Shown here piece by piece: positions 41,301 through 50,911 of a stretch of DNA of 64,000 nt (position 1 is the stretch's first letter; each line of letters opens with the position of its first letter). The notes below the pieces were generated by a model. It was not told the DNA's origin and did not search any database. It saw nothing but the letters and a program-made list of their open reading frames with translations. The translations under genes and the position numbers were made by a program. The stretch covers positions 1 through 64,000 of the forward strand of contig JAJGOT010001002.1 in assembly GCA_022457155.1 (NCBI GenBank), given 5' to 3'. This stretch comes from Cladopsammia gracilis. Its lineage: Eukaryota > Cnidaria > Anthozoa > Scleractinia > Dendrophylliidae.

Positions 41301-42464
41301 TACATTATAGTATTTTGAAACAAGCTTTGGAATTAGGTTGTGTGCTGAAGAAAGTGTGGAGAGGTGTGAAATTTAAGGAAGAATGTTGGATGAAAGAGTT
41401 CATTGAATGCAATGCAGCGTTGAGAAAAAATTGTCAAAATAATTTTGAGAAGGAGTTTTTCAAGTTGATGAACAATTCTGTGTATGGGAAAACAATAGAA
41501 AACATCAGGAAAAGAAAAGATATTTATTTAGTGAATTATGAGAGAAAATATGCGAAGTTGACTGTATACAACCATATTTGATGAAGATTTGGTGGCAGTT
41601 CACATGAAAAGAACCAAGATGAAGTTTGATAAACCAGTTTATGTGGGTCAAGCTATTTTGGACATTTCCAAGACATTGATGTATGACTTTCACTATAACT
41701 ATGTGAAGAAAAAGTGGAAAGAAACACAATTGTGTTTCACAGATACTGATTCCCTGTTGTATGAGATTAAAACAGATGATTTGTTTGAGGATATTGCTGG
41801 AGATGTAGAAAAATATTTTGATACTTCAGGATTTAAAGAAGATCACCCCAAAGTAAAAGATGGAACAATTGAGTTGAGGTATAAAAAAGATCTTGGGTTT
41901 ATGAAAGATGAAACAAATGGAAAACAAATTGTGGATTTTGCGGCGTTGCGAGCAAAGTGCTATTCCGTCCTGGTGCAAGGAGGAGGAGAAATTAAAAAGT
42001 GCAAAGGAGTGGTGAAGAAAGTTGCGGAGAAAAGAATCACTCATGCAGATTATGTGGAATGTTTGATGAGTGGTGATTCACAGATGAGGAAAATGAATTG
42101 TCTCCGGAGTGAAAAGCATGAGATTTCAACGTTGACAGTGAACAAAATAGCTTTGAGTGCAAATGATGACAAGAGGTTTGTGCGTGAAGATGGTGTGTCA
42201 ACAAGGGCTTGGGGGCATTATGAAGTGGAAGAAAAGCAAAAGAAAGAAAAAGAGAAAAGTGGAAAAGAAATGAAAACCGATGGAGATGTGAAAGCTGAAC
42301 TGCTTGAAAAGAAAAGAAAACAAATTGTGAGATTCATGAAGAAGAAGGAAAAAGCTGGAACAGCTGTGGAAGTGTTATTTTTGACAAAGAAATATATGTC
42401 AGAAGAGGAACTGAAAGCAATGAATGTTAAACGCTATGGTGAGTATGCAAGCTTTGATGAGTGA
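38385..42464 (+). pseudogene. POLB: Protein-primed DNA polymerase B, element B (broken)
   Basis: All shared lesions listed for 15545-19620 are present. Private: an extra A near 38735, a G-to-T substitution giving TAA near 39707, and indels near 40505 and 40530. From 41589 to 42464 the C-terminal 291 codons are one open frame covering motif C, the KxxGxxxK-type thumb region (KKCKGVVKKVAEK) and the tail, which A lacks. Confidence 0.95.
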
Positions 42465-42747
42465 AGAGAAAACAATTTCATAGAAATGATTTTCTGCTGA
42501 AAGGGGTGCGTTGGAGGGGAAGGAGGAGGGGAATGGTTGTGTAAAATTTGAACAACTGAAATTGTGAATACTACGTGGGGAATGAGGGTAAGTTTGAAAG
42601 GTGAGAGAAGGAGGAGTTGTGCTGAAATGAGGAGAAAAATGATGAAAAAAGTTTGTGCTAAAAGTGGAATTTTTCAATTGATCAGTGTGTGAAAACCTAA
42701 GGTAAGGTTGGAAAAAAATTCGCCAAAACCCCCATATACCAACTACT
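42451..42747. repeat. Right terminal inverted repeat, element B
   Basis: 297 bp. Near-identical to the right repeat of A and more different from the left repeats, so left and right ends diverged before the units multiplied. Confidence 0.92.
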
Positions 42748-42753
42748 ATCGTC
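42748..42753. repeat. Target-site duplication ATCGTC, right of element B
   Basis: Pairs with 20712-20717 around the complete element. Confidence 0.88.
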
Positions 42754-43555
42754 GTTCTGGTCTCAATTCATCGCAAAAAAGCGAAAACAGTGCATTTCTA
42801 TGAAAAATGCACAAAACGTCATTTCGGGCCGTGCGGAGCAAGTTTTGCCAAAATCTCACTTTTTAGCACACCAGATCTTAAAATCGTCGTACTGGCCTCA
42901 AATCATCGCAAAAAAGCGAAAACAGTGCATTTCTATGAAAAATGTACAAAACGTGCGTTTCGGGCTGTGCGGAGCAAGTTTTGCCAAAATCTCACTTTTG
43001 AGCTCACCAGATCTCAAAATGGTCGTCTTGACTCAAATCATCGCAAAAAAGCGAAAACAGTGCATTTCTATGAAAAATGCACAAAACGTGCGTTTCGGGC
43101 CATGCGGAGCAAGTTTTGGCAAAATCTCACTTTTGAGCTCACCAGATCTCAAAATCGTCGAACTGGTCTCAAATCATCAAAAAGCGAAAACAGTGCATTT
43201 CTATGAAAAATGTACAAAACGTGCGTTTCGGGCCGTGCGGAGCAAGTTTTGCCAAAATCTCACTTTTGAGCTCACCAGATCTCAAAATCGTCGTCTGGTC
43301 TCAAATCATCTCAAAAAGCGAAAACAGTGCATTTCTATGAAAAATGCACAAAACGTACGTTTCGGGCCGTGCGGAGCAAGTTTTGCAAAATCTCACTTTT
43401 GAGCTCACCAGATCTCAAAATCGTCGTACTGACCTCAAATCATCGCAAAAAAGCGAAAACAGTGCATTTCTATGAAAAATGAACAAAACGTGCGTTTCGG
43501 GCCGTGCGGAGCAAGTTTTGCCAAAATCTCACTTTTGAGCTCACCAGACCTCAAA

Positions 43556-43561
43556 ATCGTC
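43556..43561. repeat. Target-site duplication ATCGTC, left of element C
   Basis: Directly precedes AGTAGTTGG, the outer end of element C; its partner is beyond the window. Confidence 0.85.
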
Positions 43562-43854
43562 AGTAGTTGGTATATGGGGGTTCTGGCGAATTTTTTTCCA
43601 ACCTTACCTTAGGTTTTCACACACTGATGAGGATATTCCACTTTTAGCACAAACTTTTTTCATCATTTTTCTCCTCATTTCAGCACAACTCCTCCTTCTC
43701 TCACCTTTCAAACTTACCCTCATTCCCCACGTAGGTTTCACAATTTCACTTGTTCAAATTTAACACAACCATTCCCCTCCTCCTTCCCTTTCAACGCACC
43801 CCTTTCAGCAGAAAATCATTTCTATGAAATTGTTTTCTCCTCACTCATCAAAGC
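43562..43854. repeat. Left terminal inverted repeat, element C
   Basis: 293 bp, near-identical to 20718-21006 with a few extra bases (AGTAGTTGG against AGTAGTGG, and CTCCTTCTCTC against CTTCTCTC). Confidence 0.92.
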
Positions 43855-44098
43855 ACACTTTCACTTTTTCCTTCCATTGATTGATAGTTTCACTCATTTG
43901 TTTGTCACACCAATATGGAATCAACTCTACTAATTTCTCCCACACAAAATTTTGTCTTTTTATCTCTACAGCAAGCAGCTTAACTTGTTCTTCTAAATTC
44001 ACAAACGATTCAAACAAAAGTTCAACAGAATCAATTTCACTCTCACTTCCACTCTCACTCACAGATTGACTTGACGAACTCATTTTCTTTCCATTCAT
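43841..44098 (-). CDS. Hypothetical protein next to left TIR, 85 aa, element C
   Basis: Intact copy of 20993-21250, with the same ATGA overlap with the integrase. Confidence 0.5.
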   Translation of the reverse strand: MNGKKMSSSSQSVSESGSESEIDSVELLFESFVNLEEQVKLLAVEIKRQNFVWEKLVELIPYWCDKQMSETINQWKEKVKVCFDE

Positions 44099-45105
44099 TC
44101 TTTTTCCAACCAATCCGTGTCCACTGCTGATGAATCCAAATCGCGAAACTTGATTGGTCTTTTTATCTTCTTGTTCTTTTTCACTCCTTCCACTTCAGGC
44201 AACTGTTTCTGTTTTGCCAACAACAATTCTTCTCCATAGAAACTCCCATTCACTTTTTTCCCCTTTAAATCTTCTAACTCATAAGTCACAGGTTTCGACG
44301 CTTTCACCTTCACAACAACAAAAGCTTTTCTTGACCAATTCGGGGTGAATCCTTTGTCATATTCCATGCGTTTGTACTTCACAATTCTCACTCTTTGACC
44401 AAGTTTGAACTTCACCTCAACTGTCTTGAACAATTCCTCGGGATACAGCTTTGCGAAAACCTCTCTTTCCCTGCTCTTCACACTTGCAGCTGTTGGAGTC
44501 ATTCCAACACTTCTGTGAAAAGTTTTGTTATAATGATTCATAATCGGTTGCAACACATCCGACCCATTTTCTTGTATTTGCTGCTGTGAAATGCTTCCAT
44601 ATTCTTTCCTTCAATGTTCTGATAAATCTTTCCGCAACACTTGCTTTTTCCATGGTTTTTGTGTGATATATTTCAATCCCATTCTTTCTCAGGAATTTAG
44701 GAAATCTCCCTTGAATTCATTTCCTTCATCTGTCCACAGTTTCTTTGGCCTCCTCTGCGTTTCATCAAATATTTCCTCTAACTTCTCTTTGATCTCTTCA
44801 CTTGATTTCCCCACCATTGCTTTTGCCCATGCGAATTTGGAGAAAATATCCAACACCACTAGAATATTTCTATATCCTGAATTCCACTCTTCAAAGTTGC
44901 TCATTTCTGCTAAATCTGCAGTCCAAATGTCATCAATCCCAAACACTAAAACTCGCCTTTTCTCGAAATGTCTCCTGACTGGTTTGTGTAATTCGAGCTT
45001 TTGAGTCCAGTCATCACTCAAAAGCTCTTCACGTTTCCCTGCTTCCTCCCCATTCCCAACTTTTGCTTCACATTGATCACATTTCTTGCCAGTGCATGGC
45101 CCCAC
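44095..45105 (-). pseudogene. INT: rve integrase, element C, broken
   Basis: Same two frame breaks as element B (near 44693 and 44560), confirming that they predate duplication. One C-terminal substitution relative to B (DSSAVDTDW here, DSSAVHTDW in B). Confidence 0.92.
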
Positions 45106-45675
45106 TGTCTTTCTTCCCAGGGAATTGCATCCATAGCTGCAACCATCTTTCTGTCAGCTTTGTTTTTGCATTTAATTGGATTTCCCCGCTCTCCGCTTCG
45201 CTTCGCTCGCTTCGCTCGCTTCCCACAAACAGCATAATCCACATCATGCTGCATTGCAACAGCATCTGTTTTTCCTGTGGGTTGTTGCATAATTTCGAGA
45301 ATCTTTCCACTTTCATCAAATTTCACTTGCTTGTGCAATGGGTTGAATGGTCCTGTGAAGTTGTGTCAGGGAGAGTGAATCCACCTTTGGGTTTTGGCAG
45401 TGTTCCAATCAAGCTGTGAACATCAACTCCACTTCCACTTCGCCCATCTAAATCTATTCTGTCTGTCTTATATTTCGTTTTTGGCCGAATAGCCACACTC
45501 AACTTATCCAGCATATCCGAAGCTGTTTTCTCCAGAAAGGTTTTGACTTTTCTAATGCAAATGAAACTGTTTTTTTCTGCATTTTCGGATTCCGCAGAAA
45601 CTCACTTGCACCAAATCGACCCATTTCAACTGCTTTTTTTCCCAACCAAGGAATTGCATGTGCAACACCAGTCAT
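45018..45675 (-). pseudogene. Phospholipase A2-like virion protein, element C (frameshifted)
   Basis: Copy of 22170-22830. Here the frame from the catalytic region to the end (45018-45338) is open and includes TGKTDAVAMQHDVDYAVCGK, but a base lost near 45367 breaks it before the calcium-loop motif, and another indel lies near 45530. Confidence 0.72.
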
Positions 45676-45713
45676 TGCAAGTTCACCAAAGCCCCCACCT
45701 TGTGAGGGCAGAC

Positions 45714-45878
45714 TCAGTTTCCCGGTTTTACTTCACTCAGTTTGATGAATCTTGTTTTCTTTATTCCACAGGAAGCGCAATGGCAAAACCACATTGGTCT
45801 CCCCTTTGAATTAAAGAATGTTCCACTCGGTTCAACGCATTCTGTTTCTTTTCTTTCTTTCACGCAATATGATTTCAT
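45714..45878 (-). CDS. Small zinc-ribbon protein, element C
   Basis: Third identical copy of the 54-aa gene. Confidence 0.6.
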   Translation of the reverse strand: MKSYCVKERKETECVEPSGTFFNSKGRPMWFCHCASCGIKKTRFIKLSEVKPGN

Positions 45879-45879
45879 T

Positions 45880-46311
45880 TTAGAGGGAATTAATATAATT
45901 CACAATGACAATTTCATTCTTTTCAACATCATTTGTGAAAGTTTTCAACATTTCCTCATATTTTCTTCCTTTGTTCATTTCATTCAGGAACCACAAACAA
46001 TAATATCCACATTTCAAACTATCCAGATCTTGAATTTGGAACCCATTTCTCAGAAAAAACTTCATCTTCGGATTCCATTTTTTCACATTCTCTTCCCATT
46101 CCCTTGGTGGTGGCATGCCAAATGAATCAAACCAACAGAAATCTTTTCCTTGCACAAAACAAGCAACCCAATGCGTTCCCACATTTTCCAAATCATCCAG
46201 ATTGATCACACAGGGGGAATGATTCTTTCCAAGTTCTTCATTTCGTGCGAAGATTCCTTTCAATGGAATTTTCAATTTCTCACACCATTTCCACAAGTCA
46301 TGATTGCTCAA
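45880..46311 (-). CDS. PRO: Adenain-like protease, element C
   Basis: Intact copy of 198-629. Confidence 0.92.
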   Translation of the reverse strand: MSNHDLWKWCEKLKIPLKGIFARNEELGKNHSPCVINLDDLENVGTHWVACFVQGKDFCWFDSFGMPPPREWEENVKKWNPKMKFFLRNGFQIQDLDSLKCGYYCLWFLNEMNKGRKYEEMLKTFTNDVEKNEIVIVNYINSL

Positions 46312-47054
46312 CGCCTTGTCGATGAAGTTTTTTTTCCCTTACCTTTCCCTTTTCCCATTCCACGTTTCACATATGGGATTGTTGATGTGTTCCAACTCCC
46401 CATGAATGGTTGTGGTGGTTCCAGACGCATTCCTTGTCCAGCAAATGCATGTGGATTTACATGAATTCCTTTCCCCTTCCCTCTCCCTCCAACTCCTTTT
46501 CCCAACACCTTTGACACTAATTGAATTGCCAGTGGAATCCCAACTGCGGCGAGTGTCCCCAACAAACCACCTTTCTGTCCTCTTCCTATCTTCACTCCCT
46601 GCTGGGCAAGAAAATCTTTCAAAAACGCTTTCTGACCAGTTGTCATCTGCGACACCAACTGGAAGAGTTCAGGTGCTCTGGGAGGAATTCCACTCCCAAA
46701 TATCTTTTTCAGTGCTGATTCTGCTCCAAAACTCAACCCCGCCATCCCCAATGCTTTTGCTGCAGGAACAAGCAATGGTTTCGCTAAACCTGCTAAAGCT
46801 GTGAATAAATTCCCTCCCCTGACAATAGCTTTTCTAATTTGTGATTTGGATATCACCAAATCCACTCCCCGCCCAGCTTGTCTTGCTCTCTCAATTCGAT
46901 TGATTTGTGTCTGTGTCAAGTTGATGTCATGGTTTCCAGTCAAATTCTCAAATTTCAATCTCAAAGTCACAGCTTGGTTGCTTTCCAAAGCTTTTTCAAG
47001 TTTCTTCAATTGTCCTGGAGAGAAATTTAATTTAGTTTTATAATAGGTTGTCAT
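46308..47054 (-). CDS. Gly/Lys-rich minor virion (pX-like) protein, element C
   Basis: Intact copy of 626-1372. Confidence 0.6.
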   Translation of the reverse strand: MTTYYKTKLNFSPGQLKKLEKALESNQAVTLRLKFENLTGNHDINLTQTQINRIERARQAGRGVDLVISKSQIRKAIVRGGNLFTALAGLAKPLLVPAAKALGMAGLSFGAESALKKIFGSGIPPRAPELFQLVSQMTTGQKAFLKDFLAQQGVKIGRGQKGGLLGTLAAVGIPLAIQLVSKVLGKGVGGRGKGKGIHVNPHAFAGQGMRLEPPQPFMGSWNTSTIPYVKRGMGKGKGKGKKTSSTRR

Positions 47055-47058
47055 TTTC

Positions 47059-48318
47059 TTATACAACTACAAGTTCTCCTCCAACAACATCCAGGATCAC
47101 TTCTTTTTCCTTCAAAACCAATGCATATATTGTGTAGTCTTGAGCTTGCGCTGCTTGATTCAGACGATAGTGAAAAACCAACTGTTTTGGATCGTTTGTC
47201 AAGTTGTTTTTGTTTTCTCTCAAATCGAAATAGATCAGTGGATAAAGAGTTGAAAAATTTGCCACATTCAATTGAACTCCAGTGTTATAGTCATTTTTGC
47301 GATAACGATAATCCAAAGCATCCTCCAGAATTCTCAGCTTGAAATTTGCGTCATATTCTATCTCTGGATAAAATTCTGGTCCATATTGCAGTCGACAATT
47401 GGCAAGATGTGTGGCACCATTTCCTCCACCATCAACATCAAATGTGTTGAAAATATAAGGATTTTCTTCTATATTATTACTTTTTCTTGTTTCTTGAATC
47501 CAGATGAAAACATGCTTTGCATCTTTCACACCTGGAGACAATTGCCAAATTCCATCTGCATCTCTTCGACTTGAAGAGGGGTGAATTGTTTCCTGAAGAA
47601 AACTCCACTTTTTAGGTTTCAAGAAATTTTCATTGATTTTCAACTGGCCTTTTGGAGAAAAGGTTAACATTGGCACCCACAATTCAAACGTTCTCACAAC
47701 AACGCGTCGATTTGTGTTACCATATTGGAAGATTAATTCTGCGTCATCCTGCAAGTCAATTTCAAATTCAATTGCCATTGGTGGAAGGAGAGAATCTTCC
47801 AATGTTTCAAAGAAAGCATAACGGTTGAGGGGAATGATAGTTTCAACTGATTTCCTTGCTTGCGTCAACAATTCTCTTGCTCGAATTCCATCGTTCGTAG
47901 CTAAAACTGTTCCATCTATTGTATCCAAATACCAAAACTGTGACTTGGCGACACTTCTTGCATAATCATCCGAATACTCCAGGAGATTCTTTATGAAAAC
48001 AGCTTTATGTGCATTGTCCAGATTATAAAGGGTTTTAGCGTTTGATGACACTTTCAATTTCTTGATCAGTGAAAATGAACTATTCAAGGTGGAGCTTCTT
48101 GTTGTTGCTCCAATTGCTGCTCCATCTGCTCTAGCTTCAAAGGTGTAATTGACGCGAAAATAGGCATTGTACCAATCATACCAATTATTCCTGTCAGCAA
48201 CCATGAATTTATAACCTGCCTTTGCTTGATGTTGGTTATTTCCTGGGAAGGTCAGTGGAGTATTCAATTGATATCTGACGAAGGTGGTTTTTTCGAGAAA
48301 TTCGGGCGATCTAAACAT
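47059..48318 (-). CDS. MCP: Major capsid protein, element C
   Basis: Intact copy of 1377-2636 (ATG at 48318). Confidence 0.82.
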   Translation of the reverse strand: MFRSPEFLEKTTFVRYQLNTPLTFPGNNQHQAKAGYKFMVADRNNWYDWYNAYFRVNYTFEARADGAAIGATTRSSTLNSSFSLIKKLKVSSNAKTLYNLDNAHKAVFIKNLLEYSDDYARSVAKSQFWYLDTIDGTVLATNDGIRARELLTQARKSVETIIPLNRYAFFETLEDSLLPPMAIEFEIDLQDDAELIFQYGNTNRRVVVRTFELWVPMLTFSPKGQLKINENFLKPKKWSFLQETIHPSSSRRDADGIWQLSPGVKDAKHVFIWIQETRKSNNIEENPYIFNTFDVDGGGNGATHLANCRLQYGPEFYPEIEYDANFKLRILEDALDYRYRKNDYNTGVQLNVANFSTLYPLIYFDLRENKNNLTNDPKQLVFHYRLNQAAQAQDYTIYALVLKEKEVILDVVGGELVVV

Positions 48319-48356
48319 TTTATTCTGATAAACAAAATTATGAACCACCCCTCTGA

Positions 48357-48701
48357 ATGGAAAAAATCTATATCCCAGAACGTGGGAAATATGCCTGGAA
48401 ACACAAAGGAACTGGAGTCATTCGAGACAGTTTGATGAAAATTGGCAAACCTCTTTTGGGCTTGGCTAAGTCTGCAGCAAGTCAGTTGGTCAAGAAATCA
48501 GTTGAAAAAGCAGCGGATGCAGGGTCAAAGGTTATTGTCAAGAAAGCTGGGGACAAACTTCAAACGATTTTGAAAGGGAAAGCAGCGAAACCATCTGTTC
48601 CACAACTCCCCGCTCCAGCCGTACGTCCGAAACCCAAACCAAAACCCAAAGTTTCTCAAAATGCTCTCATTCGACTCAATCAATTAATTTCCCAATCATG
48701 A
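48357..48701 (+). CDS. Small basic protein, element C
   Basis: Intact 114-aa copy, same translation as unit A. Confidence 0.6.
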   Translation: MEKIYIPERGKYAWKHKGTGVIRDSLMKIGKPLLGLAKSAASQLVKKSVEKAADAGSKVIVKKAGDKLQTILKGKAAKPSVPQLPAPAVRPKPKPKPKVSQNALIRLNQLISQS

Positions 48702-48759
48702 ATTTGAGATCGCTTCGCGGCTCGCTTCACAGTTGTGAAATTAATTGAATTTTTTTCAT

Positions 48760-49446
48760 TCACACATCCTTTTCCCTCCCTTCGGCTGCTTCCCGAATAT
48801 ACAGCGTGAAAGCCATATCCATGTCATTCATATCCAATGGATTGTTTCGTCCATCTGTCACATAAACTCGAATTGATTGAATCATTCGTTTGTTCACAGG
48901 ATGCCATTCCAACCTCATTGGTTCAACTGAAAAGGGATAACTGACGTGAAGCATTGTTGTTGACAAAGGAAAGAGCACATCATTTCCTATATTTGCAACT
49001 TTTCTGGAGATGAGATCGCAATGGAGATAGACCCAGTCCACTCCACGCGTGATATTTGGGGTATTTGTGGACACGTTTGTTCCCCCAGTCAACACCATTT
49101 TCTCAAATCCAAGCAAATTCGCAAAATCCCCACTTTGCAAATCAATTTCAATTGTGTTGTCCAGTGTCATGACTGTCTTGAAGATGCTTTTGTCAAAGAA
49201 GAGGTTCACTTTTTCAGATCCAATTTGATTCTTGAGAACAGCGTTGATTGTTTTATAGCCATACATTCCATCAGCAAATGTGATCGTTTTCCAGGCACTC
49301 TCACTTGTTGTCTTCCATTTCAGAGTGTTGTTGCCAAAGCTATTTCTAATATTATACCATGAATAATTCATTGTCACGAGTTTGTTCAAAGCTGCTTCGT
49401 GATTTTTCCCTTCCTCCAGCATAATCGGGGGATCAAAACGAATCAC
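48760..49446 (-). CDS. mCP: Penton-like minor capsid protein, element C
   Basis: Same translation and same GTG-only start as the other copies. Confidence 0.75.
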   Translation of the reverse strand: MIRFDPPIMLEEGKNHEAALNKLVTMNYSWYNIRNSFGNNTLKWKTTSESAWKTITFADGMYGYKTINAVLKNQIGSEKVNLFFDKSIFKTVMTLDNTIEIDLQSGDFANLLGFEKMVLTGGTNVSTNTPNITRGVDWVYLHCDLISRKVANIGNDVLFPLSTTMLHVSYPFSVEPMRLEWHPVNKRMIQSIRVYVTDGRNNPLDMNDMDMAFTLYIREAAEGREKDV

Positions 49447-49511
49447 AAAATCATGCGATTATTGATTGCTCTGTTGGTGTTTTGCGAGTTGTGAGTCAAG
49501 CAAAAGTGGAA

Positions 49512-49587
49512 TCATTTTATTTGAGACAATAGTTTTTTCACTTGACTTGCTGAGATCACTCCAGATTTCTGCAAAATTTTCAAAATA
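49512..49587 (-). pseudogene. 3' fragment of LINE-interrupted gene, element C
   Basis: Identical to 3830-3905; TTCAAAATA at 49579-49587. Confidence 0.75.
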
Positions 49588-49668
49588 GGGACTGGGTACA
49601 ACATGGCTGCGGAGTAGACGTGTTTCGCCGAGCTCCAACTTCGGTGGCCCAAACAGCTCGCAATTTTC

Positions 49669-50580
49669 ATGTCCACTAAAAGGAAAGACAGACCAACGTC
49701 TTCTAAAGAATCTACAGACTCTCCGGACGAGAAAAGAATAAAAGAAGGAGCAAAGAATACGTACACAGCCGAAACCGACGACGAAGTCTTCGAAGACTTA
49801 GAAATGGCCGAAGATCTGGGAAGGAAAATGGAGACTGTGTTAAAGAAATTGGAAAAGCTGGATGTTATTGAAAACCGTCTGAACCAGGTATACACGTCAA
49901 TCGCCAGTATCGAAGCGACTGTCAGTAGAATAGACTCGGAAGTCCACGTTCTAAAAGAAAAGACCCAAAAATTGGACAAGTCTGTCTAAGAAATTGAGGA
50001 AAGTGTAAACTTTAATGACGAGGACATCTCTGACATCAAACGCGATATTAAAAAGGCCGAAAACGAAATTAAACAGTTAAAGAAACAGATTCTATATATG
50101 GAGACCTACTCCAGGCGAGAAAATGTCAAGTTTGTGGGAATACCAGAAAATATCGATCCTTTTAACGGTGCTAATGAGATCAACGATGGCCCTCGCTCGC
50201 CAACTGAAAACACCAAAGAGGTTGTATTCAACTTTCTAGCAGAACAACTCAAGATTGACAGGCCAGGCGATACAATCGAGTTCCAAAGAGTTCACCGCCT
50301 TGGAAAACCAAACAGTTCAAAGCCACGTCCAATTATAGCAAGATTCCTCCGCTTTGCCGACAAACAACTAGTGATGGATCAAGCGCGTAAACACCTAAAG
50401 GACAAGAACTATCATGTATTTAATGATATCCCGAAAGAACTATACGAGTCACGAAAAGGACAATTAAAGAAACTTCAAGAAGCTAAGGAAAAAGGTTTTA
50501 ACGCTTATTTTAGCAAAGCACAACCTGATAAACTGTTCGTCAACGGAAATTACATCGCTCCAGGACAACCAATAGAGTAG
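49669..50580 (+). pseudogene. LINE ORF1, element C
   Basis: As the element B copy, with the shared TAA at 49987-49989. Confidence 0.87.
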
Positions 50581-50911
50581 TATCCTTGTTATCATAATGT
50601 TCCTTTATGTCAATGATGCAAATTTAAATTACTGGGCCTCCATCTTGGAGCTTAGGAAAGCCGAAACTAGATATTGTAAGTACCGGTAAGAAAGCCAAAA
50701 CCCGAAGGAAAACTGCCCAATATCTTTGTTTTATTATTATTTTTTTTTCTTGTATCTATGTGTTTGTGTCCTTTCTGTTTGATATGTTTTTCTCTGTGCA
50801 TAATTTGTAGCTTAATTATGTTTAGCCCTAATTGCTATGACACACCTCAGTTGTCAGGTAGCTGTTCTCTAGGCACCTCTCACAAAGGAATTGCAACACC
50901 TACTTTCCAAT

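Larger units (their letters stand above)
20718..42747 (+). mobile_element. Complete Maverick/Polinton element B
   Basis: A 22,030-bp element bounded by inverted repeats starting AGTAGT and ending ACTACT, and flanked on both sides by the 6-bp duplication ATCGTC; 6-bp duplications are characteristic of Mavericks/Polintons. Without the LINE (26741-32288) and one copy of the LINE target duplication it would be about 16.5 kb, normal for this class. It contains the hallmark set: protein-primed DNA polymerase B, rve integrase, FtsK/HerA-type ATPase, adenain-like protease, double-jelly-roll major capsid and penton-like minor capsid. Frameshifts and stops in polymerase and integrase show it is defective. 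Confidence 0.95.
42748..43561. repeat. 135-bp satellite spacer between elements B and C
   Basis: Six monomers as in the first spacer and with the same monomer-specific variants in the same order (for example the shortened CATCAAAAAGCG monomer, fourth in both), bounded by ATCGTC at 42748-42753 and 43556-43561. The shared order shows that the whole spacer was duplicated with the element. Confidence 0.93.

Noticed and set aside
20718..43561. Independent Polinton insertions in neighbouring satellite monomers
   Set aside because: The units share the LINE site, polymerase and integrase lesions, left/right repeat differences and monomer order, which needs duplication of one insertion.
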